Source: Galaxea fascicularis (lineage: Eukaryota > Cnidaria > Anthozoa > Scleractinia > Euphylliidae). Taken from it: a stretch of DNA of 64,000 nucleotides. Each line of letters begins with the position of its first letter. Position 1 is the first letter of the stretch. The DNA is taken from NCBI GenBank assembly GCA_948470475.1, contig OX419343.1, positions 1,306,163 to 1,370,162 of the forward strand. Reading direction: 5' to 3'. Shown one piece after another: positions 1-11,100 of this stretch. The notes under the pieces were generated by a model. That model had not been told where the DNA came from. It was given only the letters and a program-made list of their open reading frames with translations, and did no database searches. The position numbers and the translations under genes were made by a program.

Positions 1-194
1 CTGTGCTGCCAGTGGCCTTCCCGCCTGCCGAAACATGGCCTCTTTGTCCAGCCGGCTCCTCCACTCCTCGGTGCGGTCAGCGGACACCTGCTGTTGGGCG
101 CACCACCGCTGTCGTTCCTCAGCATAGCGCTGGCAGTATTCCCTACATTCTTCGAGGTTCTCGAAGCTGACTTGTCCCTCTTGGTCGTCGGGAA
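1..194 (-). CDS. Partial exon of an unrecognised gene, cut by the window edge
   Basis: The minus strand is open from position 194 to the edge (about 64 codons) directly after a good splice acceptor (pyrimidine-rich tract ending CTCCTAG, at 195-196). The exon begins in phase 1. The peptide is hydrophilic and probably helical, rich in Glu, Arg and Gln, with segments such as FENLEECREYCQRYAEE and TEEWRSRLDKEAMF. GC content is clearly higher than in flanking DNA, as expected for an exon. There is no start codon because this is an internal or terminal exon; the rest of the gene lies left of the window. I do not recognise the family. The two Cys and the EECREYC spacing do not match a zinc finger I know. 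The exon call rests on the acceptor, open frame and composition. Confidence 0.5.
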
Positions 195-663
195 CTAGGA
201 GAAAAACAGCGCGTAGAATGACTTCAAAGAAATGCTGCTCCACCCCAAAACAACAAGAAAACGGAAGACATTGTTAATTATAATTATGCACAACGCAACA
301 AGACTTAAATAAGGGTGCAAATAAAATTATTGTAATGAGCAGGGTTCTCAGTAGTTTTTCTGGTCAGACAGCCCAGAAATACTTATAGGCAGCTAAACTT
401 CAGCCTGGAGGCACACAAAGGAAAATTTCATAGCCAGCACAGGCGGCTACTTTCGTCTTGACAGGTGGCAGAATTTGCCGGTTACCGGCTACTATTGAGA
501 ACCCTGAATGAGTGGTTAAAAACTCGGAATGAAAGTGTGAAACAAAAAACAATGAAACACTAATAAACAGGATACAAGGAATAATAATCAACATGATGAT
601 TAACACTACCCTACACACTAATTAACACCAACTTAACACCAATTAGCACCTAAGACCTTACAC
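195..663. other. Intron or intergenic sequence, nothing recognised
   Basis: AT-rich sequence upstream of the partial exon. Only short ORFs with no recognisable domain are present. It is probably intron of the edge gene. Confidence 0.4.

Positions 664-706
<43 letters not shown>
664..706. repeat. (ATA)n microsatellite
   Basis: About 14 trinucleotide units at the 3' end of the LINE remnant that follows on the minus strand. A simple-repeat 3' tail is typical of CR1/L2-type LINEs, so this is likely the element's own tail rather than an independent microsatellite. Confidence 0.85.
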
Positions 707-709
<3 letters not shown>

Positions 710-3510
710 TATTTATATAGCGCCATATCCACTAGCTGCACTATGGCGCTTTACAATACTATCATTAAAAAGATAATGACTGCATTAAAAAAAATAATGA
801 AGATAAAAGTATTCAAAAAAAGCTTTTTTGAAGAGGTAAGTCTTCAGACTTTTCTTACAAATGGCTAAAGAAATACCAGGCTGTCTCATATGCATGAGCA
901 GAGCATTCCACAACCGTGGACCAGCGACTGCAAAAGCTCTGTCACCATAAGTCTTTTGAACAGACCTTGGAACAACCAGAAGAGCCTGATTGGATGACCT
1001 GAGACTACGACTGGGGATATACGGTGTTAGTAAATCACTAATATAAGAAGGGGCTAAAGCATTCAGAGATTTAAAAACCAACAATAAGATTTTAAAAACA
1101 ATGCAATGCTCCACTGGTACCCAGTGGAGCTCAAAAAGTAATGGTATGACCAAATTTAGAAAGAAGCTTAACAAGACAAGCGGCGCAGTTCTGTACAGAC
1201 TGTAGCCTCCGGATCTGGTATTTTGGCAGTCCGTATAAAAGGACATTCCCATTGTCTAACCTACAAATTATAAAAGCATGTATAAGTGCTATTGTAGACT
1301 CCTCTGACAAATAGCTTCTAATTTTAGCTATCCTCCTCAAATGATAAAAAGCCGATTTGCATATAGCACTAATATGTTTCTCAAATGTTAAACTCTCGTC
1401 AAAAACTACACCCAGATTACGAGCCGATGCTGATGACTGTACTACGGAACAACCAAGAGAAGATAGCAGGGGGCGAGGCCGATACTGAGAACGAACAACA
1501 AGTAGCTCTGATTTATCGCTGTTGAGCTTAAGCTTATTACAACACATCCAGTTGTCTATCTCACAAGCACAGGCTTCAACTTGAGAAACTGCTAGAGCCT
1601 CCGCATCTCCACCTCGGGAATTGAAGGACAAGTACAACTGGGTATCATCAGCATAAAAGTGATAACCCATGTTGTACTTACCAACAATATCCCCAAGTGG
1701 CGAAACGAAGTGTACAGCAGGTAGAGTATGGGACCTAATACAGACCCCTGAGGCACTCTGCATGTCAGTGGGTGATGTGAAGACCTCTCCCCCCTAATAC
1801 TGACAAACTGGTATCGATTGCAACGATAGGAGGTAAACCAAGAGAGTGCAGAGCCAGTGATACCGAACTGAGTAGCCAGCTTATTTAGTAAAATAGTATG
1901 GTCTACAGTGTCGAACGCAGCAGATAAAATTAATCTAAAAGTAGTAAAATAACAGGCTGATGTTTATCTTAAGCTACCAAAATGCCATTTTTGACTCTGA
2001 GAAGAGCCGTCTCAGTACTGTGCAGCTGTTTGTAAGCAGATTGGAAAACTTCAAGGTTATTTATCATGATATAATCTATCAGCTGCAGAGCAACAGCTCT
2101 CTCAGTAAGCTTTGACATACATGTAAACATTAAATTAGAGATTGGTCTGAAATTGGCAAAAACCTTAAAATCAAGACCCATTTTTTTCAGCAATGGATTA
2201 AGCATAGCTAACTTAAAACAGTTAGGCATCACAGCAGTGTCAATAGAGAGGTTGACAATATTGGTCATCACAGGCAAAAGCACCAACCAGCATTCCTTCA
2301 GAACAACAGCTGGAACAGGATCCAGAGGACAAGACTTCACAGTAGAACCAGTAATCATACTAGACACTTGAGCTTCGGTAACATTCTTGAAATTCGAGAG
2401 CACACAACTTGCATGAGAGGAATCATCAAGATGTACCAGAGTGCTTGAAGAACTGTCCAGTGAATTTCGTAAGCTAGTAATCTCAGGAAAAAAGTCGGCA
2501 AATTTTTTAGCTAGGTCATTGTCTGAGCTCAATGTAGGATAGACAGATCATATTTAGTGTGCAGTAACCTATCAACTGTCTGAAACAGAACCCTCTGATC
2601 ATGCTTGGAATTCTCAATGATGTTGCCATAGTAAGAAACCTTTGCTGACTTAAGCAGGCTATTTACAACATCGTACTGCATCACATAGTTCTCGTAGTCT
2701 CCAGGTAGACATGTTGACCGCCAGCGACGCTCAAGTGATCTTCTCTTACGTTTTTCTGAAGCAATCTCGTCAGTATACCATGGAGAGTAGGAGCGAATAG
2801 TGACGGTTTTAGTCTTAACAGGAGCATAAACATCAACCAGTCTCGATAAAGTGGTGTTGAATTGATCAATAAGCGCGTCGAGGTCACGAGAGGGATCCAA
2901 TATTAAGCTAGAATCATTGAGTTCATTACGAAGCTTATCAAAGTCAATTGACCATGTCTTGCGAAAGGAGATAGGAAAGGCTTGGCTAAGGCTAAGTTAC
3001 AATGGACAGCGAAGTGATCCGAAATCAGCTGTCGAACACAGCAATTGGTAATAATTCCATTCTCGCTAGCTCTTGTGATAACCAAATCAAGTGTGTTAGC
3101 CTGCATAGCAGGCATATTTTCTTGCGGGCGCGTGCTAAATATTCCTATTGCATGTTGACGGCGCCATATTGGATTGGTAAGGTCGAGAAAAGCCTGGAGC
3201 GCAGAAATCTGTCACTACCACCTCCATAGGCCGTTATTTTACTAGCTCCAGGCTTTTCTCGACCTTACCAATCCAATATGGTGCTGTCAACATACCATCG
3301 GAATATTTAGCACGCGCCCGCCAGAAAATATGCCTGCTATGCAGGCTAACACACTTGATTTGGTTATCACAAGAGTGTGTGGCCATCAAGATGAGTCGGC
3401 CCTGCAACATGTTGTGTAAGATCGAATGAATCAAGAACACTTAAAAAATGCCTTGCATCAAAGTCACTTGCTTGGTCAACATGAAAATTAAAATCTCCAA
3501 CAAGTAACAA
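707..3510 (-). mobile_element. Degenerate CR1/L2-like non-LTR retrotransposon (LINE)
   Basis: Three LINE domains appear in order on the minus strand, but in several frames. Endonuclease pieces lie at about 3510-3376 (GDFNFHV; PTHLDGHTL) and 3115-2903 (NTLDLVITR; ISDHFAVHC). The reverse transcriptase lies at 2532-1969 (FRPISNL, VFQSAYKQLHSTETALL) and continues at 1763-1131 with the catalytic [10 protein letters not shown]. The conserved C-terminal tail at 1252-785 has YGDRAFAVAGPRLWNAL. The 3' UTR-like segment 707-770 (tatagcgccatatc...ggcgctttac) ends in the ATA repeat. Frameshifts, stops and an internal inverted duplication show it is dead. Clade assignment to the CR1/L2/Jockey group is from the motifs. 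The 5' part may continue to about 3880 but has no clear homology. Confidence 0.85.
3070..3375. repeat. 131-bp inverted repeat inside the LINE endonuclease region
   Basis: Positions 3070-3200 and 3245-3375 are near-perfect reverse complements separated by about 44 bp. Each arm carries the start of the NTLDLVITR endonuclease segment, one per strand. The minus-strand frame reads PTHLDGHTL up to the right arm and resumes with NTLDLVITR at the left arm, so the inverted copy interrupts the original coding sequence. Confidence 0.9.
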
Positions 3511-4770
3511 AGGTACGGATGTCAGGATTATGTGCTCCAGATCTAGCAGAGATTATAGTTCCAATTTTTCTCCGACCAGCTCTTTTACCCCTGAATTTCA
3601 AGTTTCCAGAGTTCTTCAATTTCCTCAGTGTAGACATAGGAAGTTTAGTATGACATGACTTCCACAGGCCCATGAGAAAACTTCAACTGTACAAAGTCCT
3701 TGAGGTAGAGAAAAGAGTACAGCTAGTATGCATATTCAGTAACACAGCGTGGCTGGCGTACGGACACATTAATCTTATCAACCTTCTTTGGGGGTCAGTC
3801 ACATACCTCAGAAAGGGTTCTGGACCCAGAAAAAGTGTCCCCTTCCCCAGGATAGTGTGCTTCTGAATCACCATTTAAGAACCATTTCCTTTGGAGTGCT
3901 TCTCTACTAAGGAACGTAAAAGCAATGAATCAAATAGCATAATTTAACTTGGTTGATCCCCACATCAAAAGAAGCTTGAGCATTTCACAAAACATCCTAA
4001 AGTCTGGCTCACCAAAGATCCAGGTAATGCTTCTCTGCATCCTGTGCCTTTGCTTCTCTGAGTACTGCTCCAGATTTCGGAGATGCATATGGACACAGAA
4101 CTGCTTAATATTTTAATCATCTCCTTCCTACAACAACAAACAATGGGTCAGTCAATATGTCAATAACTCAGCTGCAGGTGTCGTAAGTACATGTACACAC
4201 AATCCAGTGTGTATTTACATGAATCTTATTTGTTTTTGTATTTTTTTACATGTATAAAAAAATTGTTTATAAATGAAAAATGCACACCATTCTACTTTCT
4301 GAGGCAACATTAACTTTTAGAACATAAAAAACACAACTGACGAGGTCTGTTTGAGTAGGGTGCGATATAGTTTCTGGTCTCAAGATTTTTTTCCCAAGAT
4401 CTGCCCTTCCACAAAGAAATGCTCTAAAAGATGGCAAAAAGGAAAATGAAACAGTCAGAACAATCAGGTAGAGAAATGAATCAAAGGTCATTTCGAGCCC
4501 TCTTCAGTTTCCGGCATAACAAGAACAGTGTCAAGTGCAGTGCTTTCAATAGGACCTGGCACCCACTGTAGCTCAGGCAGGCATTCTGATGAAAGTCAGC
4601 GGGTATTTTACCATGTTCAAGTCAAAAATTCAAATGAAATTCCCCTGGGCTTCTCACATTACTCCAGCAGGTGCTGTTCCGAGGTAGCCACCTACTTCAA
4701 ATCTTATTGAAAACACTGCAAGTGGCATTGGATAATGAAAGCAAACTTGAACTACATGACTGTATGTGAT

Positions 4771-4852
4771 ATGGTTTGATGCTGCTCTGGTTTGAAAATT
4801 GATGAATGTAACTTAAAAAGTTACAATTCAAACCAGAGTAGCATCAAACCAT
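4771..4852. repeat. Inverted repeat, 26-bp arms
   Basis: atggtttgatgctgctctgg at 4771 is mirrored by its near reverse complement ending at 4852. A diverged relative lies at 24290-24355 in an aldo-keto reductase intron (ggtttgatgttactctgg, then the shared atgaatgtaactta), so this is a dispersed element. Confidence 0.7.
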
Positions 4853-6220
4853 GCCTGGTTGCAGTGTGAACTTGAACATACCATGATTGTATGTGTTGCC
4901 CGTCATATCAACAAAACAACAGCCGATCTGTACCAAGGCGGACTGCCGAGGGAACCATCTCTAGTTTGAACGACCAGGATCAAAACCCTCCAATCAACAA
5001 CGGCCTAAGAGGATCAAAATGCACCAATCAACACAAACCACTACTACTTATACTGTTATGCAACCAGTGGACACCATCGCCTGATGAAGACCAGCAGTAT
5101 AGCGGTCGAAACATTGTAATCCACATCTATGTGACTCCATCGTGTGACAAACGATTAACTCAGCTATCATTTAAACCATGATGACAAACACCTATCATAA
5201 TATGTTATCTTTGTTTTACTCTTTTATGATAATGTAGCAGTTAGTCCAATTTGTAAAGCTCCTTATTAACAAGCTTAGGACATATCGAATTTAAGCAAAA
5301 AAAACTGATGATGGATTCAATTGTAAATTTGTAAAATGAACAATCCTGTTATTTCACTTTCAACATAATTTTATCACCTAACTTCAAACAAGTCACCATT
5401 AATCAACATGTGGTACTTATACCAAACTGTGTGACAATCAGCAGCTTTATTGGTAACTTGGTAAGTGATCCTATTGATGGCAAAGTGAGAGTCAAATCTC
5501 AACATAATACATTCAAAAATTCAACAAGAAATTGGAAATTTTGGCAAATATCATGATAAATCCAGGTTCTCTAACATTTTCCTCTCTTTTATCATATCAT
5601 GGATAAAAGTGTATACTGCTTTACATTGTGTAAGTCATAATGTGCCAACCAGAATAGTTTATGTGTAAAGTACTAAATTCTTTCTTTTTAAAATGAGAAG
5701 GTAGGCAGAATTGGTTGTTGTAAGTAAGGAGTTACTAACGGTAAAACTGAGTAGAGGATGAAAGGACTCACATCTACTAGAAAGGCTCATCTCTGCAACT
5801 GGACTGAACTGGGTTGCTCAATTACATGTAATGCATACTGTTTTATGATGGAGATTCTTGACAGTGATTTAAACTTTATCAATAATGTGGCAAATTCAAA
5901 CTTGTGTTCCCTGTCCTTCTTGGTGGTGGATTGCTGCCAAAGTAAGTTTGTCAAGCAATCTTGTCAACTTGTCCGTTGTTTCTGCTCCAGCCACCATCGT
6001 TGTTTCTGAGGAGGTAATGGGCCCAATCTTAAAACAGGTTCAACAGGTTCTTTGGGACAAGTAAAACCTGGATGATAGAGTTTGACACTGCATGTCAAGT
6101 TGCTATAACATAAGGAGTATACCACATGTCATAATGGTGAGTCCAAGTCTCTTCACGGGACTGCGGTAGCGGGTTTTTAAGTTCTAGATTTTAGTGGCCA
6201 GGTATTCTAGAATCTAGCCC

Positions 6221-6400
6221 ATGATGGAAACACAACACGCAACCATCAAACCTCGTCATATAACAACAAGTTCACGCAACTTAATGACAAAACCTCGACA
6301 CATAATGACAAAACCACTCCACGTAATGACAAAATCACACCACTTAATAATGTTGCCGCAGTATATCATGACAAAACTCCATAATATCAAGATAAAACTT
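6221..6400. repeat. Degenerate ~24-bp minisatellite
   Basis: Repeats of the form cataatgacaaaaccactcca occur head to tail, giving a translated pattern of H[IV]MTK[PS]. Units are diverged. There is no sign that it is translated. Confidence 0.65.
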
Positions 6401-6435
6401 TAAGACCGTAAGAATAATGACGACATAAGACAGTT

Positions 6436-6640
6436 ATGGCGCTTCATAGTATTCCGTTCAGACCGTTCACAAGCCATAAATTTCTCAGCCGTTCGAACGG
6501 CTTGGGCCATCCGTTCGGGCAACTTGGGTATCCGTTCAGAAAAAATCTCCATCCATTCGAACGGCTTCGGTATCCGTTCAGAAAAAATAACCATCCGCAC
6601 GAACGGCTTGGGTCAGCCGCTCGGAAAAAGTCTCCACAGT
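6436..6640. repeat. Minisatellite of TTCGAACGGCTTGGG / TATCCGTTCAGAAAAAA units
   Basis: Alternating blocks of tCGAACGGCTTGGG and atCCGTTCAGAAAAA occur four to five times between about 6490 and 6640, with point differences. The CGTTCGAACG words are themselves short palindromes. Confidence 0.7.
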
Positions 6641-7636
6641 CGCGTACTGCACAACACCAGTTAAAAGTCCACCATTAATCAGCCTCAGTTCTTTTTCTCT
6701 TCTATCCTACAATCAGTACAATGTACATGTACTTTCTTACACGTTTTTCACGCTATAAACAATGTTGCAAACTGCAAATCTTTCTTCCCAATGACAAAAG
6801 GCACGCCAGTAAAACTAAGTTGAGCTCCGTTACCACACCACATGCATGTCATCTTCTGAAAGTATAAGCTTATATCTGGGACGACGACGACAACGAGAAC
6901 GCCACAAAACAATGGGATTATTGAGCCAAAACAGTACTCTGTACGTAAGTTTTACATTTTGGTTCATTCCTTTACCGTCCTCTACAAAACAACAACGTCA
7001 AACGACCAAATTTTAAATAGGTTTTCGCGAGAACGTGAGCGCACGACGGCAAGTTTTTCAATCGTTTCTTTGCTTTAACACCGTTCACAGCCCTGGGCAG
7101 CTCGCCAGCATTTTTCACGTTAAACAAATTGAAATAATCGCGAAAGAGTTACAAAAACGAGAAGTTATATTTTGAAATGACGTTCTTGTGAGTTTGTCGA
7201 CAAATTAATACACAAAGAACACTGAGAACACAAGCACAAGACCTAAAGTTGAGCAGAAAGCTCGAAACGGTAGAATTCAGTTTAGTTTGTAGTCATTATC
7301 ACTGTAATTTGTTTTCGAACTTACCGATGGTACCATGACCTTTGTTAGCTTTGACACAGGAAAACTTCGATGTCGTCTCCGCTTAGCAGTTCGTAAGCCA
7401 CACCAACAAACTTAAAAATTCCCTCCATGTGACAAGAATGTGGGCTGGGGACAATCGCTACGTCATGTAAGAATCATTGTGAGGGTATGAAGTTAGCTCC
7501 CAGACCCCAAACGGTGTGATAAACTAGAGCGCACATGATCGGTGTATTTCAGTCCGATCGGGTTCACTGCATGCTTCATCGAAGCTCAACTCAACTGGCA
7601 TTTATTCGATATCCGTGTCTTCACCTCAGTGTTGGG

Positions 7637-7695
7637 GGCTAGTGGTGGACATTTACCTCGCTGCTTCATGGCTTGGTAAATATCCACCACTAGCC
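7637..7695. repeat. Short hairpin, 21-bp arms
   Basis: ggctagtggtggacatttacc (7637-7657) is repeated in inverted form, with one mismatch, at 7675-7695. The loop is 17 bp. Probably the remnant of a small foldback element. Confidence 0.75.
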
Positions 7696-7853
7696 ACCTC
7701 CACTTCGGTGAATAGTTGTTAAATAATCACAATAATCATCATTATAATCGAAATCATAATAATCACATTCTTCTTCTTATTCTTAAAGTGGCGAGGAAAT
7801 TTGTGTAGGCCAAAAAGAAGCAAAAGGAAAAACACATTTACATTACAACACCA

Positions 7854-7859
7854 TTTATT
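7854..7859 (-). other. Candidate poly(A) signal AATAAA for the CW-PWWP-ARID gene
   Basis: The minus strand reads AATAAA about 340 bp past the stop codon at 8199-8201. It is a plausible 3' end, but other AT-rich sites nearby could serve. Confidence 0.4.
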
Positions 7860-8198
7860 TCTTACAATAAACTTCCATTACACTTTTTAGTAATTAACCT
7901 ATACATGTATACTCAATGTGTACAAGAGAAGCTTGGTTCTTCTGATATCCTTTTCTCTAGTCTCACACCGTCGATGTCTCACTGGTGCTAAGGGGAACGA
8001 CGTATTTTTCTGTCGAAAAACGTGACCCAAAACGGATCACAGAAAGACTCTACAACAACGCATCAGTGTTAAAACCAGTTTCTACAAAGAGAGGTTTGTC
8101 AAAATCCCCGAAAATATGAGAATAGAGTAATAATCTAATAGACGCAACAACCCTGCTGGGTAATACCGAGTAGATTTAAGATTATCTATTTACATGAA

Positions 8199-11100
8199 TC
8201 ACAACTGTTCCACTTCTTTCGAAACTAATGAACTTAGATCTGCTATAGCCCCTGCAATAAGAACAAAAAAAGAATTAATCAGCGACAAAGGATTAACGTT
8301 CGTGAAAACTCCCGGCCCGGCTATCAAGCAGGTTAGCTTCTAAAGCAAAGTTGATTGCCGGAACCAACAAAAGCAAACCTTATCGTTCTGCTTGGGTTCT
8401 TTCGGAACTTTGGCGCCCGATAGACCCTCGGGTTTGCTTAGTGGAATACGCTGCATATGCTTTCTGTTGGGAAAGTTTTGGCGGGAAAATCGGGCGCAGC
8501 ATACTAGCATCGTGCAACCCGTTAGCCTGTTTCCATATCATCTTAATGGTCTGCGTCAAGTCGCAGACATATGGAAACATCTGAGGCGAGCTGCAGACCA
8601 CGGTCTGGGTGATCGGAAGAGTTCAATCTAGTTCTACATTTCGGACCATTACGACGCTTCCGACCAAGAAAATTTCGGCGACGCACTATTGTTTGCATTA
8701 AAAGACGTGTCATGTATTGCCCTTTTCGTAACAAAATAAAGCCAAACAAACATGACGGTATGTTTGTTGTGTCCGGGATCATCTGGGATGCGTCCGACGC
8801 AGACCACTTCGCTTACCCATTTTCCCGCGCTTTGAATAGATTACATGGTTTCCTCGTTGTTCCTGTAGTTTGCAAGGTTTGTAACGGTTGCTGCGTTCGG
8901 ATATCTGCGATTACACTATAGCACTGACAACAACAATAAACTTAATTAACTGAAAGTTACCTTACCCTCTATTCTGGCGATTTCGTCCAGCGTTTTGAGG
9001 ACATCTACCTCTTCCGGTATTACGCCTTGTGTTCGAGGTAACGATTTTTGTTCCTGCTGAACTCTGCTGTGTTAATAAGAGCATTCAAAAACTACAGTCA
9101 GGGTCAAAAGTGTTGAGGCATTCCAGAAGAACAAACGCTGTCTGAACAACACTCTTCCTGAACACTGGTAGGTGATTCTAGGGGGAAATTGATCCGTGAA
9201 ACAAAAACGTTCCTTTCTCGGGAGTGTCTCAATTACTTTTGTCCCTGATTTTAGGTTTGCCTTGTTAGAAGCACACACAAGGTAGCGTTAAGGTAAAAGC
9301 CACGCTATTATTAGACACAATGTTACACACTTAAGAATTTTACCTGCTTTTCATAGAAGTAGGTCCATCGCTATCTGTAATAAGAAAGCAAAAGTTTACT
9401 TTTGGCTTAAGATTACTGCGTCCTTAACCAGGTCTTTAATCGGACGCCAATTAAAGACGCTGGTTCTCATATGCCTCCTTTTTTATGCACGGCATCGCCG
9501 CCGGCAATATGCGGTTACCTACCTTGTAATTCAATTTTTTCCAACGCCAAAGTAAAGGAATCGTCGGAAGGGTTCGGATGCACATCGGTCGTAAATACCC
9601 GGAAGTACCCTCTTTTGTCGGGAGCTGGTGTCCCTAAAATGCCGGAACATTTTGCCCAGGGACCATGTCGGCCTTACTTCGGCGGCGTACGAGAACCACG
9701 CTTTTTATTTAAATTTTCTATCTATTAAGTGGGCCATCATCATGTCAGGTGCTAAGGCTTCAGGGTTCGTACACTTTTCAGGACTTTCCAGGACCCTATT
9801 TTAAAAATTCAAGTACTTTTGAAAACGAGAGCATGAAAACATGCGCAGAACAAAGACATGCGCCGTGCACTTGTACTGAACGTATATGCATGCAAGAGTA
9901 ACATGACGGGACAAGGGATGACATAACGAGTGCTTACGCCTTTCAGAAGCACTGCCAGACGTTTGCACGCTGTTTGCATGAACATTTGTACACATACCCT
10001 AAAACTTGGTATTTTATGATCTTCCTCACTCAAAAAATCAAGGACTTTCAAGGACCAAAAACCAATGTCAAATACTTTCAAGGCCTTGAAATCAGGACTC
10101 CTGAATTTCAAGGATTTTCAAGACGTGTACGAACCCTGATTTTAAAGCATTTTGCCCAAGACACACTAGGTCTGGGTTAGAATGCCAGTACTCACCTGTC
10201 GGGGGGTAGAGTGAGGGCTCTAATGACAACAACAGCCGCTCTAGTTGTTGAAGCTCTTTTTCAGCTAAGTCACACGTGGAAGTCGTACTTTCATCGTCAC
10301 TTTCTAAAAATGGACGGAACGAGAAATTCTATGGCAGCAGCAAAAAACTAAAAAAGCAGATAGCACGCAAACTGCAGATCAGCCGCATTCATCTGAGGCT
10401 TTTTATCATTAGTTGGTCGTTTATTTAATCAGCGGTTGCTCTTGAGAATGACTTTCGACATTCTTCACACAGCGACAACAGTCATCAAAACTAAAGTTGG
10501 AATTCAAACACACGGCACAGAGAGAAAGGAAAAATAGAAATAAAAAAGGAAGAAATACAAATATGCTGACACCAATTTTTCGCTTGTTCCTTGAAAGGTA
10601 ACTCACCATCGCTATCAAAGGAACTTTTATCGGTGGACTGGTTGGGAGAGTCTGGGTTCGAGCTAGGTACATGGTCCGCCTCTCTGCTCTGAGAAATGCA
10701 CGTTTGGAAATCCGCTGACAAGAAAAACAGTTCAGAAACATCGAAGCTGTTGATAGACTTGATACTACTAATTTTATTTGTAGCTGGCCTAAAGGAGCAC
10801 GGCCTATAGGACCATACTATTTGACTTTTGGTGGGGAGCTTACCTGGGTTATCTTTGACGCTCTGGTCCTCAGTTTGCGGCACTGTCTGCTCGCCTAGAA
10901 GTTTTAACAAAGAAAAAAATATATATTTGAATACGTTCGGTCTGTCTACCTCTCTGCATGCCCGCTTGTCTTTCTTGCCTTTCTGTTTGCTTGCCTGACC
11001 GTCTGTCTGTCTGTCTGTCTGTCTGCCTGCCTTTCGTTTTTGTGTCTGTCTGACCGTTACTGTGTGTCTATCTTTCCGTACGTATATCTCTTTTTTCAAC

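Larger units (their letters stand above)
3511..7853. other. Gene-free stretch with scattered repeats
   Basis: No ORF here has recognisable protein similarity. The stretch holds an inverted repeat (4771-4852), two minisatellites (6221-6400 and 6436-6640) and a hairpin (7637-7695). The ORF at 4891-5181 encodes a compositionally odd peptide (SPDEDQQYSGRNIVI) that looks like part of a dispersed retroelement, but I cannot place it. Confidence 0.5.

Noticed and set aside
4891..5181. 96-codon ORF possibly from a Penelope-like or other retroelement
   Set aside because: Only a vague resemblance; no RT or GIY-YIG motif present.
6221..6403. ORF of H-I-M-T-K-P-type peptide repeats
   Set aside because: Low-complexity minisatellite without coding evidence. 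Short spacer-less units with no palindromic core also rule out a CRISPR array, which is not expected in an animal genome.
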